A DNA stretch of 64,000 nt, from NCBI RefSeq assembly GCF_003712195.1, contig NZ_RDSD01000014.1, positions 1 through 64,000 on the forward strand. The letters are read 5' to 3'. Each line of letters begins with the position of its first letter. Within the stretch, counting starts at the first letter, position 1. Below the pieces are notes generated by a model, which saw nothing but the letters and a program-made list of their open reading frames with translations, did not search any database and was not told the origin of the DNA. Both the position numbers and the translations under genes were made by a program. Shown here piece after piece: positions 17,567 through 26,550 of the stretch. Source of the DNA: Proteiniphilum sp. X52. GTDB taxonomy: Bacteria > Bacteroidota > Bacteroidia > Bacteroidales > Dysgonomonadaceae.

Positions 17567-19870
17567 ATGGCAAATAATAAACTACATGACGACGCGCTGG
17601 CTTATCATTCGCAAGGGCGTCCCGGAAAAATAGAAGTCGTTCCCACAAAACCCCATAGCTCGCAACGCGATCTCTCACTCGCCTACTCTCCCGGTGTGGC
17701 AGAACCTTGCCTGGAGATCGAAAAAGATCCGCACACAGCCTATGATTACACGTCGAAAGGTAATTTAGTGGCAGTAATCTCCAACGGCACCGCCGTACTG
17801 GGGCTGGGTGATATCGGCGCGATGGCCGGCAAACCGGTGATGGAAGGGAAAGGATTGCTCTTCAAAATATTCGCCGGGATCGATGTGTTCGATATCGAGG
17901 TAAACGAGAAAGACCCTGAAAAATTTATTGAAGTGGTGAAGGCTATCTCCCCTACTTTCGGCGGCATCAACCTGGAGGATATCAAAGCGCCGGAATGCTT
18001 CGAGATCGAGGAACGCCTGAAAAATGAGCTGGATATGCCCATCATGCACGACGACCAGCATGGTACGGCAATCATCTCGGCCTGCGGATTGTTGAATGCT
18101 TTGGAACTAAACGGTAAGAAGATTGGAGATATCCGTATCGTGGTGAACGGTGCGGGAGCCGCTGCCAACTCTTGCACACGGTTGTACATCGCTTTGGGAG
18201 CAAAACCGGAAAATATCGTGATGCTTGACTCCAAAGGGGTGATCAACACTTCGAGGACTGACCTGAACGACCGCAAAAAACCATTTGCCACCACCCGCCA
18301 TATCTTTACTTTAGAGGAAGCTATAAAGGACGCCGATATGTTTCTCGGCCTTTCCGTAGCCGATGTTCTCACGCCCGAAATGCTCCGGTCAATGAATTCC
18401 GACCCGATCGTATTCGCGCTGGCCAACCCCAACCCCGAGATTTCTTACGAGCTGGCCATGGCTTCAAGAGAGGACATTATTTTCGCGACAGGGCGTTCCG
18501 ATTATCCCAACCAGATTAACAATGTCTTGGGATTCCCCTATATTTTCCGCGGAGCGCTCGATGTGCAGGCAACCTGCATCAATGAAGAGATGAAAGTCGC
18601 CACGGTGCACGCTCTGGCAGAGCTGACTAAAAAAGCGGTACCCGACGTGGTGAATGCCGCCTATAGCATCAAGAAACTGAGTTTCGGCAGAGACTATATC
18701 ATTCCCAAACCACTGGACCCGCGATTGCTGACCACCGTTGCCCCCGCGGTGGCACAAGCGGCAATGGAATCGGGCGTAGCCCGCAAGCCGATCACCGACT
18801 GGGAACAATATGACCACAAGTTGCGCGACCTGATGGGATTGGACAACAAGATGATCCGCCGCCTGTTCGAAATGGCGCGCCAGAATCCCAAGCGTGTGGT
18901 CTTCTCCGAGACCAACCACCTGAATATGCTCAAGGCAGCCGAGAGGGCGTATGCCGAAGGGATCTGCCACCCTGTTTTGCTGGGGAATGAAGAAAAGATC
19001 TCCAAAACGGCGAAAGAAAACCAGATCAGCCTCGAAGGAATCGAGATTGTAAACCTGCGGCACGACCGCGAAGAAGAGCGGCGTTTACGCTACGCCGAAA
19101 TTCTCGCGCGGAAGCGGAAACGGCAGGGTATGACCTTCGATGAGGCAGCGGAAAAGATGTTCGAACGCAACTATTTCGGCATGATGATGGTGGAGACCGG
19201 TGATGCCGATGCCATGATCACAGGGGTTTTCAGCAAGTACGCCGACACCACCGATATTGCCAAGGAGGTGATCGGCATCCGCGACGGGTTGAACCATATC
19301 GGCGCCATGCATATCGTCAATACTAAAAAAGGTGTGCTCTTCCTCGCGGATACCCTTTTCAACCGCCACCCCGACACCGAAGCGTTGATAGATATCGCCC
19401 GGCTGGCCAACGCCACCGTCAAGTTCTTCGCGCATGACCCGGTGATCGCCATGATTTCCTATTCCAATTTCGGGGCCGACTCGGTGGGCAGTCCCGCCAG
19501 CGTGCACAAGGTGGTGGCGACGCTGCACGAAAGATACCCGGACCTGGTAGTCGATGGTGAAATGCAGGTCAACTACGCGCTCAACAAAGAGTTGCGCGAC
19601 AAGAAATATCCGTTCACCCGCCTGCAGGGCAAAGAGGTGAATACGCTGGTATTTCCTAACCTCAGCTCGGCCAATTCGGCGTACAAACTATTGAGGGAGA
19701 CAGGGACAAGCGACATTATCGGCCCCATCCAGATGGGATTGAATAAACCGGTGCATATCCTCGATGTGGAAACATCGGTACGCGATATAGTCCACATGGT
19801 AGCCGTAGCGGTAATCGATGCGATTGTGGAGGAAAATATCCAAACCAACAACCTCACAAGGATAGAATAG
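17567..19870 (+). CDS. maeB: NADP-dependent malic enzyme (malic enzyme-phosphotransacetylase fusion)
   Basis: A 767-residue cytosolic enzyme that oxidatively decarboxylates malate to pyruvate and makes NADPH. Residues 1-420 are the malic enzyme: SPGVAEPCLEI, the metal site MHDDQHGTA, the NAD(P) fold IVVNGAGAAANS and ALANPNPE. Residues about 430-767 are a phosphotransacetylase-like domain (VVFSETNHLNML start, NPDTEA-like HPDTEALID, GPIQMGLNKP), which in this family is regulatory and senses acetyl-CoA rather than acting as a transferase. Length is typical for MaeB. It is transcribed alone from a promoter at about 17522. Confidence 0.95.
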   Translation: MANNKLHDDALAYHSQGRPGKIEVVPTKPHSSQRDLSLAYSPGVAEPCLEIEKDPHTAYDYTSKGNLVAVISNGTAVLGLGDIGAMAGKPVMEGKGLLFKIFAGIDVFDIEVNEKDPEKFIEVVKAISPTFGGINLEDIKAPECFEIEERLKNELDMPIMHDDQHGTAIISACGLLNALELNGKKIGDIRIVVNGAGAAANSCTRLYIALGAKPENIVMLDSKGVINTSRTDLNDRKKPFATTRHIFTLEEAIKDADMFLGLSVADVLTPEMLRSMNSDPIVFALANPNPEISYELAMASREDIIFATGRSDYPNQINNVLGFPYIFRGALDVQATCINEEMKVATVHALAELTKKAVPDVVNAAYSIKKLSFGRDYIIPKPLDPRLLTTVAPAVAQAAMESGVARKPITDWEQYDHKLRDLMGLDNKMIRRLFEMARQNPKRVVFSETNHLNMLKAAERAYAEGICHPVLLGNEEKISKTAKENQISLEGIEIVNLRHDREEERRLRYAEILARKRKRQGMTFDEAAEKMFERNYFGMMMVETGDADAMITGVFSKYADTTDIAKEVIGIRDGLNHIGAMHIVNTKKGVLFLADTLFNRHPDTEALIDIARLANATVKFFAHDPVIAMISYSNFGADSVGSPASVHKVVATLHERYPDLVVDGEMQVNYALNKELRDKKYPFTRLQGKEVNTLVFPNLSSANSAYKLLRETGTSDIIGPIQMGLNKPVHILDVETSVRDIVHMVAVAVIDAIVEENIQTNNLTRIE

Positions 19871-19910
19871 AAGAGATCACCTCACCCCGGCAATGTAAAT
19901 CCGGGCAACT

Positions 19911-19936
19911 ACCCTGTAAAACGGTTTTGCAGGGAG
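19911..19936 (+). promoter_or_regulatory. Stem-loop before trpB2
   Basis: CCCTG-AAAAC pairs with GTTTT-CAGGG around a short loop. It lies between maeB and trpB2, 35-60 nt before the trpB2 start. No T-run follows, so it may be an mRNA processing or leader structure rather than a terminator. Confidence 0.35.
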
Positions 19937-19972
19937 AAACAAACAGAAAATCAAACCCAAACAAATATAGCA

Positions 19973-21328
19973 ATGATGGAAAAAAGAAAAAAATTCATTC
20001 TCCCGGAAGAAGAGATCCCCACACGGTGGTACAATGTGACCGCTGAAATGAAAACCAAACCCCAACCCATGATCAACCCGCAGACGAAACAGCCGTTGAA
20101 AGCGGAAGATCTTTATCCTCTTTTTGCCGAAGAGTTGTCGCGTCAGGAGATGAACCAGACCGACGTATGGATTGATATCCCTGAAGAGGTGAGAGAAAAG
20201 TACAAGATATACCGCCCCAGCCCGCTGGTACGTGCTACCGGATTGGAAAAGGCACTCGACACACCGGCGCATATCTACTTTAAAAACGAAAGTGTGAGCC
20301 CGGTCGGATCCCATAAACTCAATTCGGCACTACCCCAGGCATACTACAATAAGATAGAAGGGATCACCAATATCACTACCGAGACCGGAGCCGGACAATG
20401 GGGTACCGCGCTGGCCTTCGCCGCCAGAGCATTCGACCTGGAACTGGCCGTGTATATGGTAAAGATCAGCTACGAACAGAAACCTTACCGACGCTCGCTG
20501 ATGCAGACTTGGGGAGCGCAGGTGATCCCCTCTCCCAGCATGTCGACTAAAGCAGGACGGAAGATCATCACCGAACATCCCAATTACCAGGGCAGTTTAG
20601 GCACAGCCATTTCCGAAGCCATTGAACTGGCGATGCAGACCCCCAAATGCAAATATGCGCTGGGAAGTGTGCTCAACCATGTGGCACTGCACCAGACGGT
20701 CATCGGTCTGGAGGCAGAGAAACAGATGGCAATGGCCGAGGAGTATCCCGACGTGATCATCGGCTGTTTCGGCGGTGGCTCCAACTTTTCCGGCATCAGC
20801 TTTCCCTTCCTTCGCCACAATATTGCCGGAAGAACCCACACCCGGTTTATTGCGGCCGAGCCTGCTTCCTGTCCCAAGCTGACGCGAGGGGAGTTCCGTT
20901 ACGACTTTGGCGACGAGACCGGTTATACACCGCTGATCCCGATGTACACATTGGGCCACAAATTCGCACCGGCCAATATCCATGCCGGAGGATTGCGTTA
21001 TCACGGGGCAGGCAGTATCGTGAGCCAACTGCTGAAAGACAAGTTGATTGAGGCGGTAAGCATCAAACAGCTGGAAACCTTTGAAGCAGGCATACTCTTT
21101 GCCCGCACCGAAGGTATCATCCCTGCCCCCGAATCGACCCATGCTATCGCTGTCGCCGTCCGGGAAGCATTGCAAGCCAAAGAAGAGGGAAAAGAAAAGG
21201 TCATTCTCTTCAATCTCTCCGGACACGGATTGGTAGATATGGCCGCTTACGACCAATATCTGGCGGGTGACCTGAGGAATCATGAGGTGTCGGATGAAGA
21301 TATCCGCAAATATTCAGCTGAGTGCTGA
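19973..21328 (+). CDS. trpB2: Tryptophan synthase beta-like (TrpB2 type), PLP-dependent
   Basis: A 451-residue fold type II PLP enzyme. The long N-terminus (about 50 residues with a LPEEEIPTRWYN start) is the mark of the TrpB2 subgroup, which is about 50 residues longer than TrpB1. The PLP lysine is in SPVGSHKLNSAL, the substrate region in TETGAGQWG, and the phosphate cup in GCFGGGSNFSG. TrpB2 makes tryptophan from indole and serine and usually acts without TrpA. No trpA or other trp gene is near, so indole salvage is the likely role. An alternative start is one codon downstream. Confidence 0.92.
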   Translation: MMEKRKKFILPEEEIPTRWYNVTAEMKTKPQPMINPQTKQPLKAEDLYPLFAEELSRQEMNQTDVWIDIPEEVREKYKIYRPSPLVRATGLEKALDTPAHIYFKNESVSPVGSHKLNSALPQAYYNKIEGITNITTETGAGQWGTALAFAARAFDLELAVYMVKISYEQKPYRRSLMQTWGAQVIPSPSMSTKAGRKIITEHPNYQGSLGTAISEAIELAMQTPKCKYALGSVLNHVALHQTVIGLEAEKQMAMAEEYPDVIIGCFGGGSNFSGISFPFLRHNIAGRTHTRFIAAEPASCPKLTRGEFRYDFGDETGYTPLIPMYTLGHKFAPANIHAGGLRYHGAGSIVSQLLKDKLIEAVSIKQLETFEAGILFARTEGIIPAPESTHAIAVAVREALQAKEEGKEKVILFNLSGHGLVDMAAYDQYLAGDLRNHEVSDEDIRKYSAEC

Positions 21329-21393
21329 TCTCATTGAGAATTAGCGCTATTGCGGATAAACAAACGAAAAAGGGCAAAAAATAACATAAATAA

Positions 21394-21425
21394 TTTGGAA
21401 GTTTCATTTTTAGCCCCTATCTTTG
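21394..21425 (+). promoter_or_regulatory. Consensus-like promoter of a putative ncRNA
   Basis: TTTG (21394-21397), 20 nt spacer and TATCTTTG (21418-21425) match the Bacteroidetes -33/-7 promoter very well. No convincing gene starts behind it. A strong stem begins about 8 nt further on. Confidence 0.7.
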
Positions 21426-21430
21426 AAAAT

Positions 21431-21632
21431 AGAATTGAATGAGTTATTGCCGCATTGGTCGATTGGGAAACTCATCAATTACATTTTATGAACCGAGACT
21501 CGTTTTTGGTATCAATGGCGGGCCGCATCCTCCGGGATTCCGGTTTTACCGGAACAGCGGATTACAAAGATACCGGGACACTCAAATCCTGTCATAAGGA
21601 GTTTCGTCTTATTCCACCGATGCGGCTTTTTT
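21431..21632 (+). ncRNA. Putative structured non-coding RNA, about 200 nt
   Basis: A transcript starting near 21431 would open with a 12-bp stem (21433-21445 with 21469-21480, one bulge). A long-range helix follows, GCCGCATC (21522-21529) with GATGCGGC (21619-21626), directly followed by six T, so the helix doubles as a terminator. Inside it lie hairpins TTCCGG/CCGGAA (21538-21554) and ATAAG/CTTAT (21594-21612). A second strong hairpin is at 21636-21681. An open frame across this stretch (from 21488) runs through both hairpins and resembles nothing known. The sequence is not recognisable as tmRNA, RNase P, SRP or 6S RNA by motif. Function is unknown. Confidence 0.5.
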
Positions 21633-21635
21633 ATA

Positions 21636-21681
21636 AAAAGCAGATTAGCAAGAAGATCTTCTCTGATTGCAATCTGCTTTT
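21636..21681 (+). terminator. Strong second hairpin behind the putative ncRNA
   Basis: AAAAGCAGATT (21636-21646) pairs perfectly with AATCTGCTTTT (21671-21681), with further pairing of GCAA/TTGC and AGAAGA/TCTTCT inside. The A/T-rich ends allow termination on either strand. Confidence 0.6.
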
Positions 21682-21837
21682 CACTTTATATGGAAGATGA
21701 TTCAAGATTTAGCCACGCTGATTTTGGCTCTGCCGAACATTGTTTCAATTCAGATTCAAGATTATGAATTGCAAATCGACGTAATCAAATCGTAAAATTA
21801 TCACATTAGTTTTATCAGTCTCATTGGCACTACATGT

Positions 21838-21852
21838 TCCGACTTGTCGGGA
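21838..21852 (+). repeat. Copy of the CCGACTTGTCGGG palindrome
   Basis: This is the same palindrome as in the coaBC leader (4292-4394). It is followed by ATTAGTC and then by the 8-bp tandem repeat. Confidence 0.55.
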
Positions 21853-21866
21853 TTAGTCTCATTGGC

Positions 21867-21945
21867 ACATTGACACATTGACACATTGACACATTGACAC
21901 ATTGACACATTGACACATTGACACATTGACACATTGACACATTAG
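21867..21945 (+). repeat. 8 bp tandem repeat, about 10 copies
   Basis: Perfect head-to-tail copies of CACATTGA end 5 nt before the chromate transporter start. Copy number in such arrays can change by slippage, which would alter the leader or promoter spacing of chrA. Confidence 0.9.
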
Positions 21946-21949
21946 TTTG

Positions 21950-22507
21950 ATGGCTACAATAAAACAATATTGGGAACTCTTCCTGATCTTCTTTAAGATC
22001 GGCGCCTTCACTTTTGGAGGAGGCTACGCCATGATTCCCCTTATCCGCAACGAGGTAGTCGACAAAAAGAGGTGGATAGAAGATGACGAATTCATAGATA
22101 TGCTTGCCATTGCCCAGTCGATGCCCGGCCCGATCGCCCTCAACACAGCCTTGTTCGTGGGACATAAACGGCGGGGATTTAAAGGCAGCCTCTTTTCCGC
22201 GGCGGGTGTTATTTTACCCTCCTTTATCGTGATCCTGCTTATCGCCATGGTGTTCACCCAGTTCAAGGATAACCAGGTAGTAGAGCGTATATTCAAAGGT
22301 ATCCGTCCCGCGGTGGTGGCACTGATTGCCGCGCCCTTGTTGAGCCTGGGCAAATCGGCCGGGGTGAGATGGAAAAACCTGTGGATTCCCGTAGCCGTGG
22401 CACTTGTGGTCTGGCAGCTAAACGTCTCCCCCATGTATGTTGTACTGGCGGCTATCCTTTTAGGAATTTCCCATTTTCTTTATTTGAGGACGAAAATAAA
22501 TAAGTAA
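21950..22507 (+). CDS. chrA1: Chromate transporter, first short CHR subunit
   Basis: A 185-residue membrane protein with one CHR domain. FFKIGAFTFGGGYAMIPL is the signature of the chromate transporter family, followed by QSMPGPIALNTA and about five to six membrane helices. Short CHR proteins act as pairs in which the two halves have opposite topology and together equal one long ChrA. The second half lies 1 nt downstream. The transport substrate may be chromate or a related anion. The ATG at 21950 is used; an in-frame TTG lies just before it. Confidence 0.9.
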   Translation: MATIKQYWELFLIFFKIGAFTFGGGYAMIPLIRNEVVDKKRWIEDDEFIDMLAIAQSMPGPIALNTALFVGHKRRGFKGSLFSAAGVILPSFIVILLIAMVFTQFKDNQVVERIFKGIRPAVVALIAAPLLSLGKSAGVRWKNLWIPVAVALVVWQLNVSPMYVVLAAILLGISHFLYLRTKINK

Positions 22508-22508
22508 A

Positions 22509-23066
22509 ATGGAACTATTTGACCTCTATCTGGCATTGTTTGTAGCATTCTTTAAGATCGGCCTGTTCGGTTTCGGAGGAGGGTATGCCATGCTGCCTCT
22601 TATACAGCACGAGATCGTCGATACGCATCAATGGATGTCGGTAAGCGATTTCACCGACATTGTGGCCATCTCACAGACCACGCCCGGGCCCATAGCCTTC
22701 AATTCAGCGGCCTATATAGGCTATTCGGCCGTTACTGAGATGGGCTTTGGGTCGGGTTACGGGGTGATAGGCTCGGCAATCTGCACCTTCGCGGTAAGTC
22801 TTCCCTCTCTTATCCTGATGACACTTGCCACCGCCTTTTTCTTCCGCCTCAGGAATAACCCATGGTTGCGGTCGGCCCTCTCGATACTAAAGCCGGCTAT
22901 TATCGGATTGATTGCCTCCGCGGCACTTATGCTGGTCACCCCCTACAATTTTATCGATTATAGAAGTTGGATTATTTTCGGAGCGGTATTAGTGGCATCC
23001 ATCAAAAAGGTAGACCCCATTCTGCTCATTTTTCTCTCCGGCGTGATCGGGTTGATTCTTTACTGA
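22509..23066 (+). CDS. chrA2: Chromate transporter, second short CHR subunit
   Basis: A 185-residue paralogue of the upstream gene, with FFKIGLFGFGGGYAMLPL and QTTPGPIAFNSA at the same places and about six membrane helices. It starts 1 nt after the first subunit's stop, so the two are translationally coupled and probably form a heterodimer. Its last 7 nt overlap the end of the convergent gene on the minus strand. Confidence 0.9.
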   Translation: MELFDLYLALFVAFFKIGLFGFGGGYAMLPLIQHEIVDTHQWMSVSDFTDIVAISQTTPGPIAFNSAAYIGYSAVTEMGFGSGYGVIGSAICTFAVSLPSLILMTLATAFFFRLRNNPWLRSALSILKPAIIGLIASAALMLVTPYNFIDYRSWIIFGAVLVASIKKVDPILLIFLSGVIGLILY

Positions 23067-23416
23067 ACCGGTTTCTCCGATATCCCGGATTCATTCGTCC
23101 CATGGAATGCCTCCTTTTGGAATTCCTCTGACTCTTTTAGTGCTTTTTTCAAAGCTTTCCTTGCTTTCTGCCTACGCCCCGCTCTCTTTCCGCCACGGAT
23201 AAGTAGTACCAGCAAGAACAGGAGGAATGCCGCAATCAGGATCAAAAACCATCTTTCAGTATAAAATGGATCGTTCGTGTAGTCAATATCTATATTGAGG
23301 TTGACGCCGGTTATCTCTTCGCCGGCAACAGCCGGCAACGGAACTGATACCAAGCCCCATAATCCCGCAACTCTCCCAAATATCAATTTCTGTCCTATTC
23401 TATTTATTTTCATCAT
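23060..23416 (-). CDS. Small membrane protein of unknown function
   Basis: A 118-residue protein with an N-terminal signal-like segment (about 10-30, with AVAG), a short acidic periplasmic part (NLNIDIDYTNDPFYTERW), one membrane helix (about 56-74, LILIAAFLLFLLVLLI), and a basic, Lys/Arg-rich cytoplasmic tail (GGKRAGRRQKARKALKK). I recognise no family. It overlaps the GNAT gene by ATGA, so it is translated from the same transcript. The 3' ends of this gene and chrA2 overlap. Confidence 0.6.
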   Translation of the reverse strand: MMKINRIGQKLIFGRVAGLWGLVSVPLPAVAGEEITGVNLNIDIDYTNDPFYTERWFLILIAAFLLFLLVLLIRGGKRAGRRQKARKALKKALKESEEFQKEAFHGTNESGISEKPVQ

Positions 23417-23913
23417 ACCACTTTCTGATAAGCAAGCCGTTCAGTTCCGTTGGACACATAGATGACACCGCAACGGGTGAATCGGAGTTTATCCAGGATC
23501 TGCCGCATCACCCGGTTATCACGATGGGTATCTACCCGGATGTTGGGGCACTGTTCGAAACACCACCGGAAACAAGCTTCAGCCACACCTTTTTCCTTTC
23601 CTGCCGACGCGAGACGATGCACTGTCCCATAGGGGTCACTATTGAGCCATTCCCCTTCATATATCTTCTTATAAGTGGGGTCTTCACCCATCATAAAGCA
23701 GAAAGTCCCGACCAACTCTCCATCCTGGTTTTCGCAAACGAAACTATGTCCGGCACCAATCTCTTCCGTGATATATACAGTGGAAGGATATCCCTCTATC
23801 CATTGCGAAGCATTTCCTGTGCGGCGCATAAAATCGCGCGCGATGGCGTATATTTCCATCACCTGCGGCAGATCGCCATGGGTCGCGGGTCGTATCCGGG
23901 TGATCATTTTCAA
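23413..23913 (-). CDS. GNAT family N-acetyltransferase
   Basis: A 166-residue acetyl-CoA dependent transferase. The N-terminal IRPATHGDLPQVMEIYAIARDFM is the usual GNAT beginning, FVCENQDGELVGTFCF gives strands 2-4, and HRLASAGKEKGVAEACFRWC is the acetyl-CoA pyrophosphate loop region. DTHRDNRVMRQILDKLRFTRCG is the C-terminal motif. The substrate is unknown. It is the first gene of a coupled pair with the small membrane protein and follows topA on the same strand. Confidence 0.88.
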   Translation of the reverse strand: MKMITRIRPATHGDLPQVMEIYAIARDFMRRTGNASQWIEGYPSTVYITEEIGAGHSFVCENQDGELVGTFCFMMGEDPTYKKIYEGEWLNSDPYGTVHRLASAGKEKGVAEACFRWCFEQCPNIRVDTHRDNRVMRQILDKLRFTRCGVIYVSNGTERLAYQKVV

Positions 23914-23965
23914 TTATTTACAGCACCACGGTTGAATGGTGCTGAGTCTTGACTCTTTATCTCTT

Positions 23966-26386
23966 TTATACCTTTTTAGCCGATGTTTTCTTTGCCGTCG
24001 CCTTCCTGGTGGTCGATTTTCCCGTGGTTTTCTTGGCAGTTGCCTTGGCAGTGATGGCTTTTCCCGCTCCTTTTTCCGCTTTGGGTTCTTTCCCCTTGTC
24101 GGTATCTGCCATGATCTTCTGACAATCTTCTAATGAGAGCTCCTCAGGTTTCCGTCCCTTTGGAATTTTATAATTCGACTTTTTATAGGCGATATAAGGA
24201 CCATAACGCCCGTTGAGCACCTGTAGACCGGGTTCTTCCTCAAATGTTTTAATGACCTTTTCCTGATCTTTTTTCTCTTTAGCTTCGATCAGTTCGATCG
24301 CTTCATTGAGTTGGATCTCCAATGGATCGACTCCTTTGGGCAGAGAGACAAACTTACTGTTGTGACGGATATAGGGACCGAAACGTCCAACCCCTATCAC
24401 TATCTCTTTGCCCCTGAAGTCACCCAGTGCGCGGGGCAGCTCGAAGAGTTTAAGGGTCTCTTCGAGGGTAATGGTTTCGATGGATTGTGATTTCTGCAAT
24501 GAAGCAAAAAGCGGCTTCTCCTCTTCATCTTGGGTACCGATCTGCGCCATGGCGCCATAACGGCCGATCTTCACCGACACCTGCCGTCCCGTCTTGGGAT
24601 CTGTGCCCAACACCCGTTCCCCCGCCTTATGTTCGGTCCGCATCTGGGATGTCTCCTCCACAATGGGATGAAACATCTTATAGAAATCAGCGATTGCCTT
24701 ATTCCACTGCGCTTTTCCTTCGGCAATCCTGTCGAAATCTTTCTCCACATTCGCCGTGAAATTGTAATCGACGATCGACGGGAAATATTCCATCAGGAAA
24801 TCGTTCACAACCATACCGATATCGGTCGGGATTAATTTGTTTTTGTCGGCGCCGGCAATTTCTTTCTTGTCGGTGTCTTTGATAACACCTTTTTTGAGGG
24901 TGAGGATATTATAGATTCTCTCTTCTCCTTCCACATTTCCTTTTTCCACATACTCCCGGTTCATAATGGTGGAGATGGTGGGCGCGTAGGTGGAGGGACG
25001 TCCGATACCCAGTTCTTCCATCTTTCTGACCAATGCCGCTTCGGTATATCTTGGGGGGCGCTGTGTGAAACGCTCCGTAGCATTGGTTTCCAGCATGGCA
25101 AGTTGTTCTCCTTTTTTCATGGGAGGCAACATCCCCTCTTCATTCTCGCCGTTCTCCTCATCCGTCCCTTCCAGATACACGCGCAGGAAACCGTCGAATT
25201 TGATCACCTCACCGTTGGCCACGAATTTACCGTCGTCGTTGGAGATGCTGATATCCGCAGTGGTACGCTCCAGTTCGGCATCGGCCATCTGTGAAGCAAT
25301 GGTGCGCTTCCAGATCAGTTCATAGAGTCGCTTTTCCTGGGCGGTACCATCGATCTCATGCGTACTGATATAGGTCGGCCGTATGGCTTCGTGCGCTTCC
25401 TGTGCACCTTTCGACTGGGTAGCATACTGCCGGCTTTTGATATATTTCTCACCGTATTGCGCGCCAATCTCCGTCTTGGCGGTTCCGATCGCCAATGCTG
25501 ACAGATGTACCGAGTCGGTACGCATATAGGTGATCTTGCCCGACTCATAAAGACGTTGTGCCACCATCATCGTCTGTCCCACCGAGAAGCCTAACTTGCG
25601 TGATGCCTCCTGTTGCAGGGTGGAGGTGGTGAAGGGAGGCGCGGGTGATTTCCTGGCCGGGCGGACGTGGACATCCCCCACGGTAAAGGCCGATGTCTTG
25701 AGTTTCTCCAACAATGCCAGCGCTTCGGCTTTGGTCTTTAACCGTTTGTTGAACTCGGCCTTGATCTCATACCGATGACCGTTTTCCTCTTTCGTGAAAT
25801 GAGCTACGATACGGTAAGCTGCTTCCGACTGAAAATTCTGGATATCGCGTTCCCGCTCCACGATAAGGCGTACGGCAACCGACTGCACGCGTCCGGCAGA
25901 GAGGGCCGGTTTTATCTTTCTCCACAGCACGGGTGACAGTTCAAACCCCACGATACGGTCAAGGACCCTGCGCGCCTGCTGCGCGTCTACCAAGTTCCGA
26001 TCAATGTTACGGGGATTCTTGATCGCTTGCTGAATGGCATCCTTGGTGATCTCATGAAACACAATACGTTTGGTCTTCTCCTCTTTCAGGTCCAGCGCGT
26101 CGAAGAGATGCCATGAGATGGCTTCTCCCTCACGGTCCTCATCGGAAGCCAGCCATACCGTCTCGGCTTTTTTTGCCGCCGCTTTCAGTTCGGAGACAAT
26201 TTTTTTCTTATCGGATGGAATTTCATAGATCGGTGTGAAACCATTCTCGATATCAATGCTAAAATCTTTTTTCTTTAAATCGCGAATATGTCCATAGCTG
26301 GACATGACATGAAAATCCTTTCCGAGAAACCTCTCAATTGTCCTTGCTTTTGCAGGCGACTCAACGATAACCAGGTTTTTATCCAT
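23966..26386 (-). CDS. topA: DNA topoisomerase I (type IA)
   Basis: An 806-residue enzyme that relaxes negative supercoils. The TOPRIM domain is at about 3-140 (VESPAKARTIE, ASDEDREGEAISWHL), the active tyrosine lies in GKITYMRTDS, and the KPALSAGRVQSVAVRL strand is present. The C-terminal part has repeated GRYGPYI-type topoisomerase C repeats instead of four-Cys zinc fingers. The last 45 residues are a Lys/Ala/Thr-rich tail (TAKKTTGKSTTRK), a common nucleic-acid binding extension in Bacteroidetes. A promoter lies about 110 nt upstream. Confidence 0.96.
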   Translation of the reverse strand: MDKNLVIVESPAKARTIERFLGKDFHVMSSYGHIRDLKKKDFSIDIENGFTPIYEIPSDKKKIVSELKAAAKKAETVWLASDEDREGEAISWHLFDALDLKEEKTKRIVFHEITKDAIQQAIKNPRNIDRNLVDAQQARRVLDRIVGFELSPVLWRKIKPALSAGRVQSVAVRLIVERERDIQNFQSEAAYRIVAHFTKEENGHRYEIKAEFNKRLKTKAEALALLEKLKTSAFTVGDVHVRPARKSPAPPFTTSTLQQEASRKLGFSVGQTMMVAQRLYESGKITYMRTDSVHLSALAIGTAKTEIGAQYGEKYIKSRQYATQSKGAQEAHEAIRPTYISTHEIDGTAQEKRLYELIWKRTIASQMADAELERTTADISISNDDGKFVANGEVIKFDGFLRVYLEGTDEENGENEEGMLPPMKKGEQLAMLETNATERFTQRPPRYTEAALVRKMEELGIGRPSTYAPTISTIMNREYVEKGNVEGEERIYNILTLKKGVIKDTDKKEIAGADKNKLIPTDIGMVVNDFLMEYFPSIVDYNFTANVEKDFDRIAEGKAQWNKAIADFYKMFHPIVEETSQMRTEHKAGERVLGTDPKTGRQVSVKIGRYGAMAQIGTQDEEEKPLFASLQKSQSIETITLEETLKLFELPRALGDFRGKEIVIGVGRFGPYIRHNSKFVSLPKGVDPLEIQLNEAIELIEAKEKKDQEKVIKTFEEEPGLQVLNGRYGPYIAYKKSNYKIPKGRKPEELSLEDCQKIMADTDKGKEPKAEKGAGKAITAKATAKKTTGKSTTRKATAKKTSAKKV

Positions 26387-26494
26387 TCAAAATGATCTTT
26401 CTTCTTATTTATTCTATTAAAAACAATGCTCGTCTTATAAACAATCTTGTTCTGTCCCACCTCATCCGATCTTAACAAATCTACTTTTCGGGTG

Positions 26495-26524
26495 CAAAAG
26501 TAGTAAGTTTTGTGCAAGGAGCAA
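26495..26524 (-). promoter_or_regulatory. Probable topA promoter
   Basis: TACTTTTG on the minus strand (26502-26495) matches the -7 box. A TTG at 26524-26522 lies 19 nt upstream. Confidence 0.55.
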
Positions 26525-26550
26525 CAATTTTCCCCGAAATTCCTTCTTTA

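Noticed and set aside
21455-21700. Open frame of 81 codons in the ncRNA region
   Set aside because: It starts with TTG, crosses two strong terminator-like hairpins and has no recognisable domain. I judged the RNA reading more likely.
21867-21945. CRISPR-like array
   Set aside because: The unit is 8 bp, without unique spacers, so it is a simple tandem repeat.
23917-23943. Hairpin AGCACCA/TGGTGCT between topA and the GNAT gene as a terminator
   Set aside because: The stem is good but no clear T-run follows on the minus strand, so it was not listed as a terminator.
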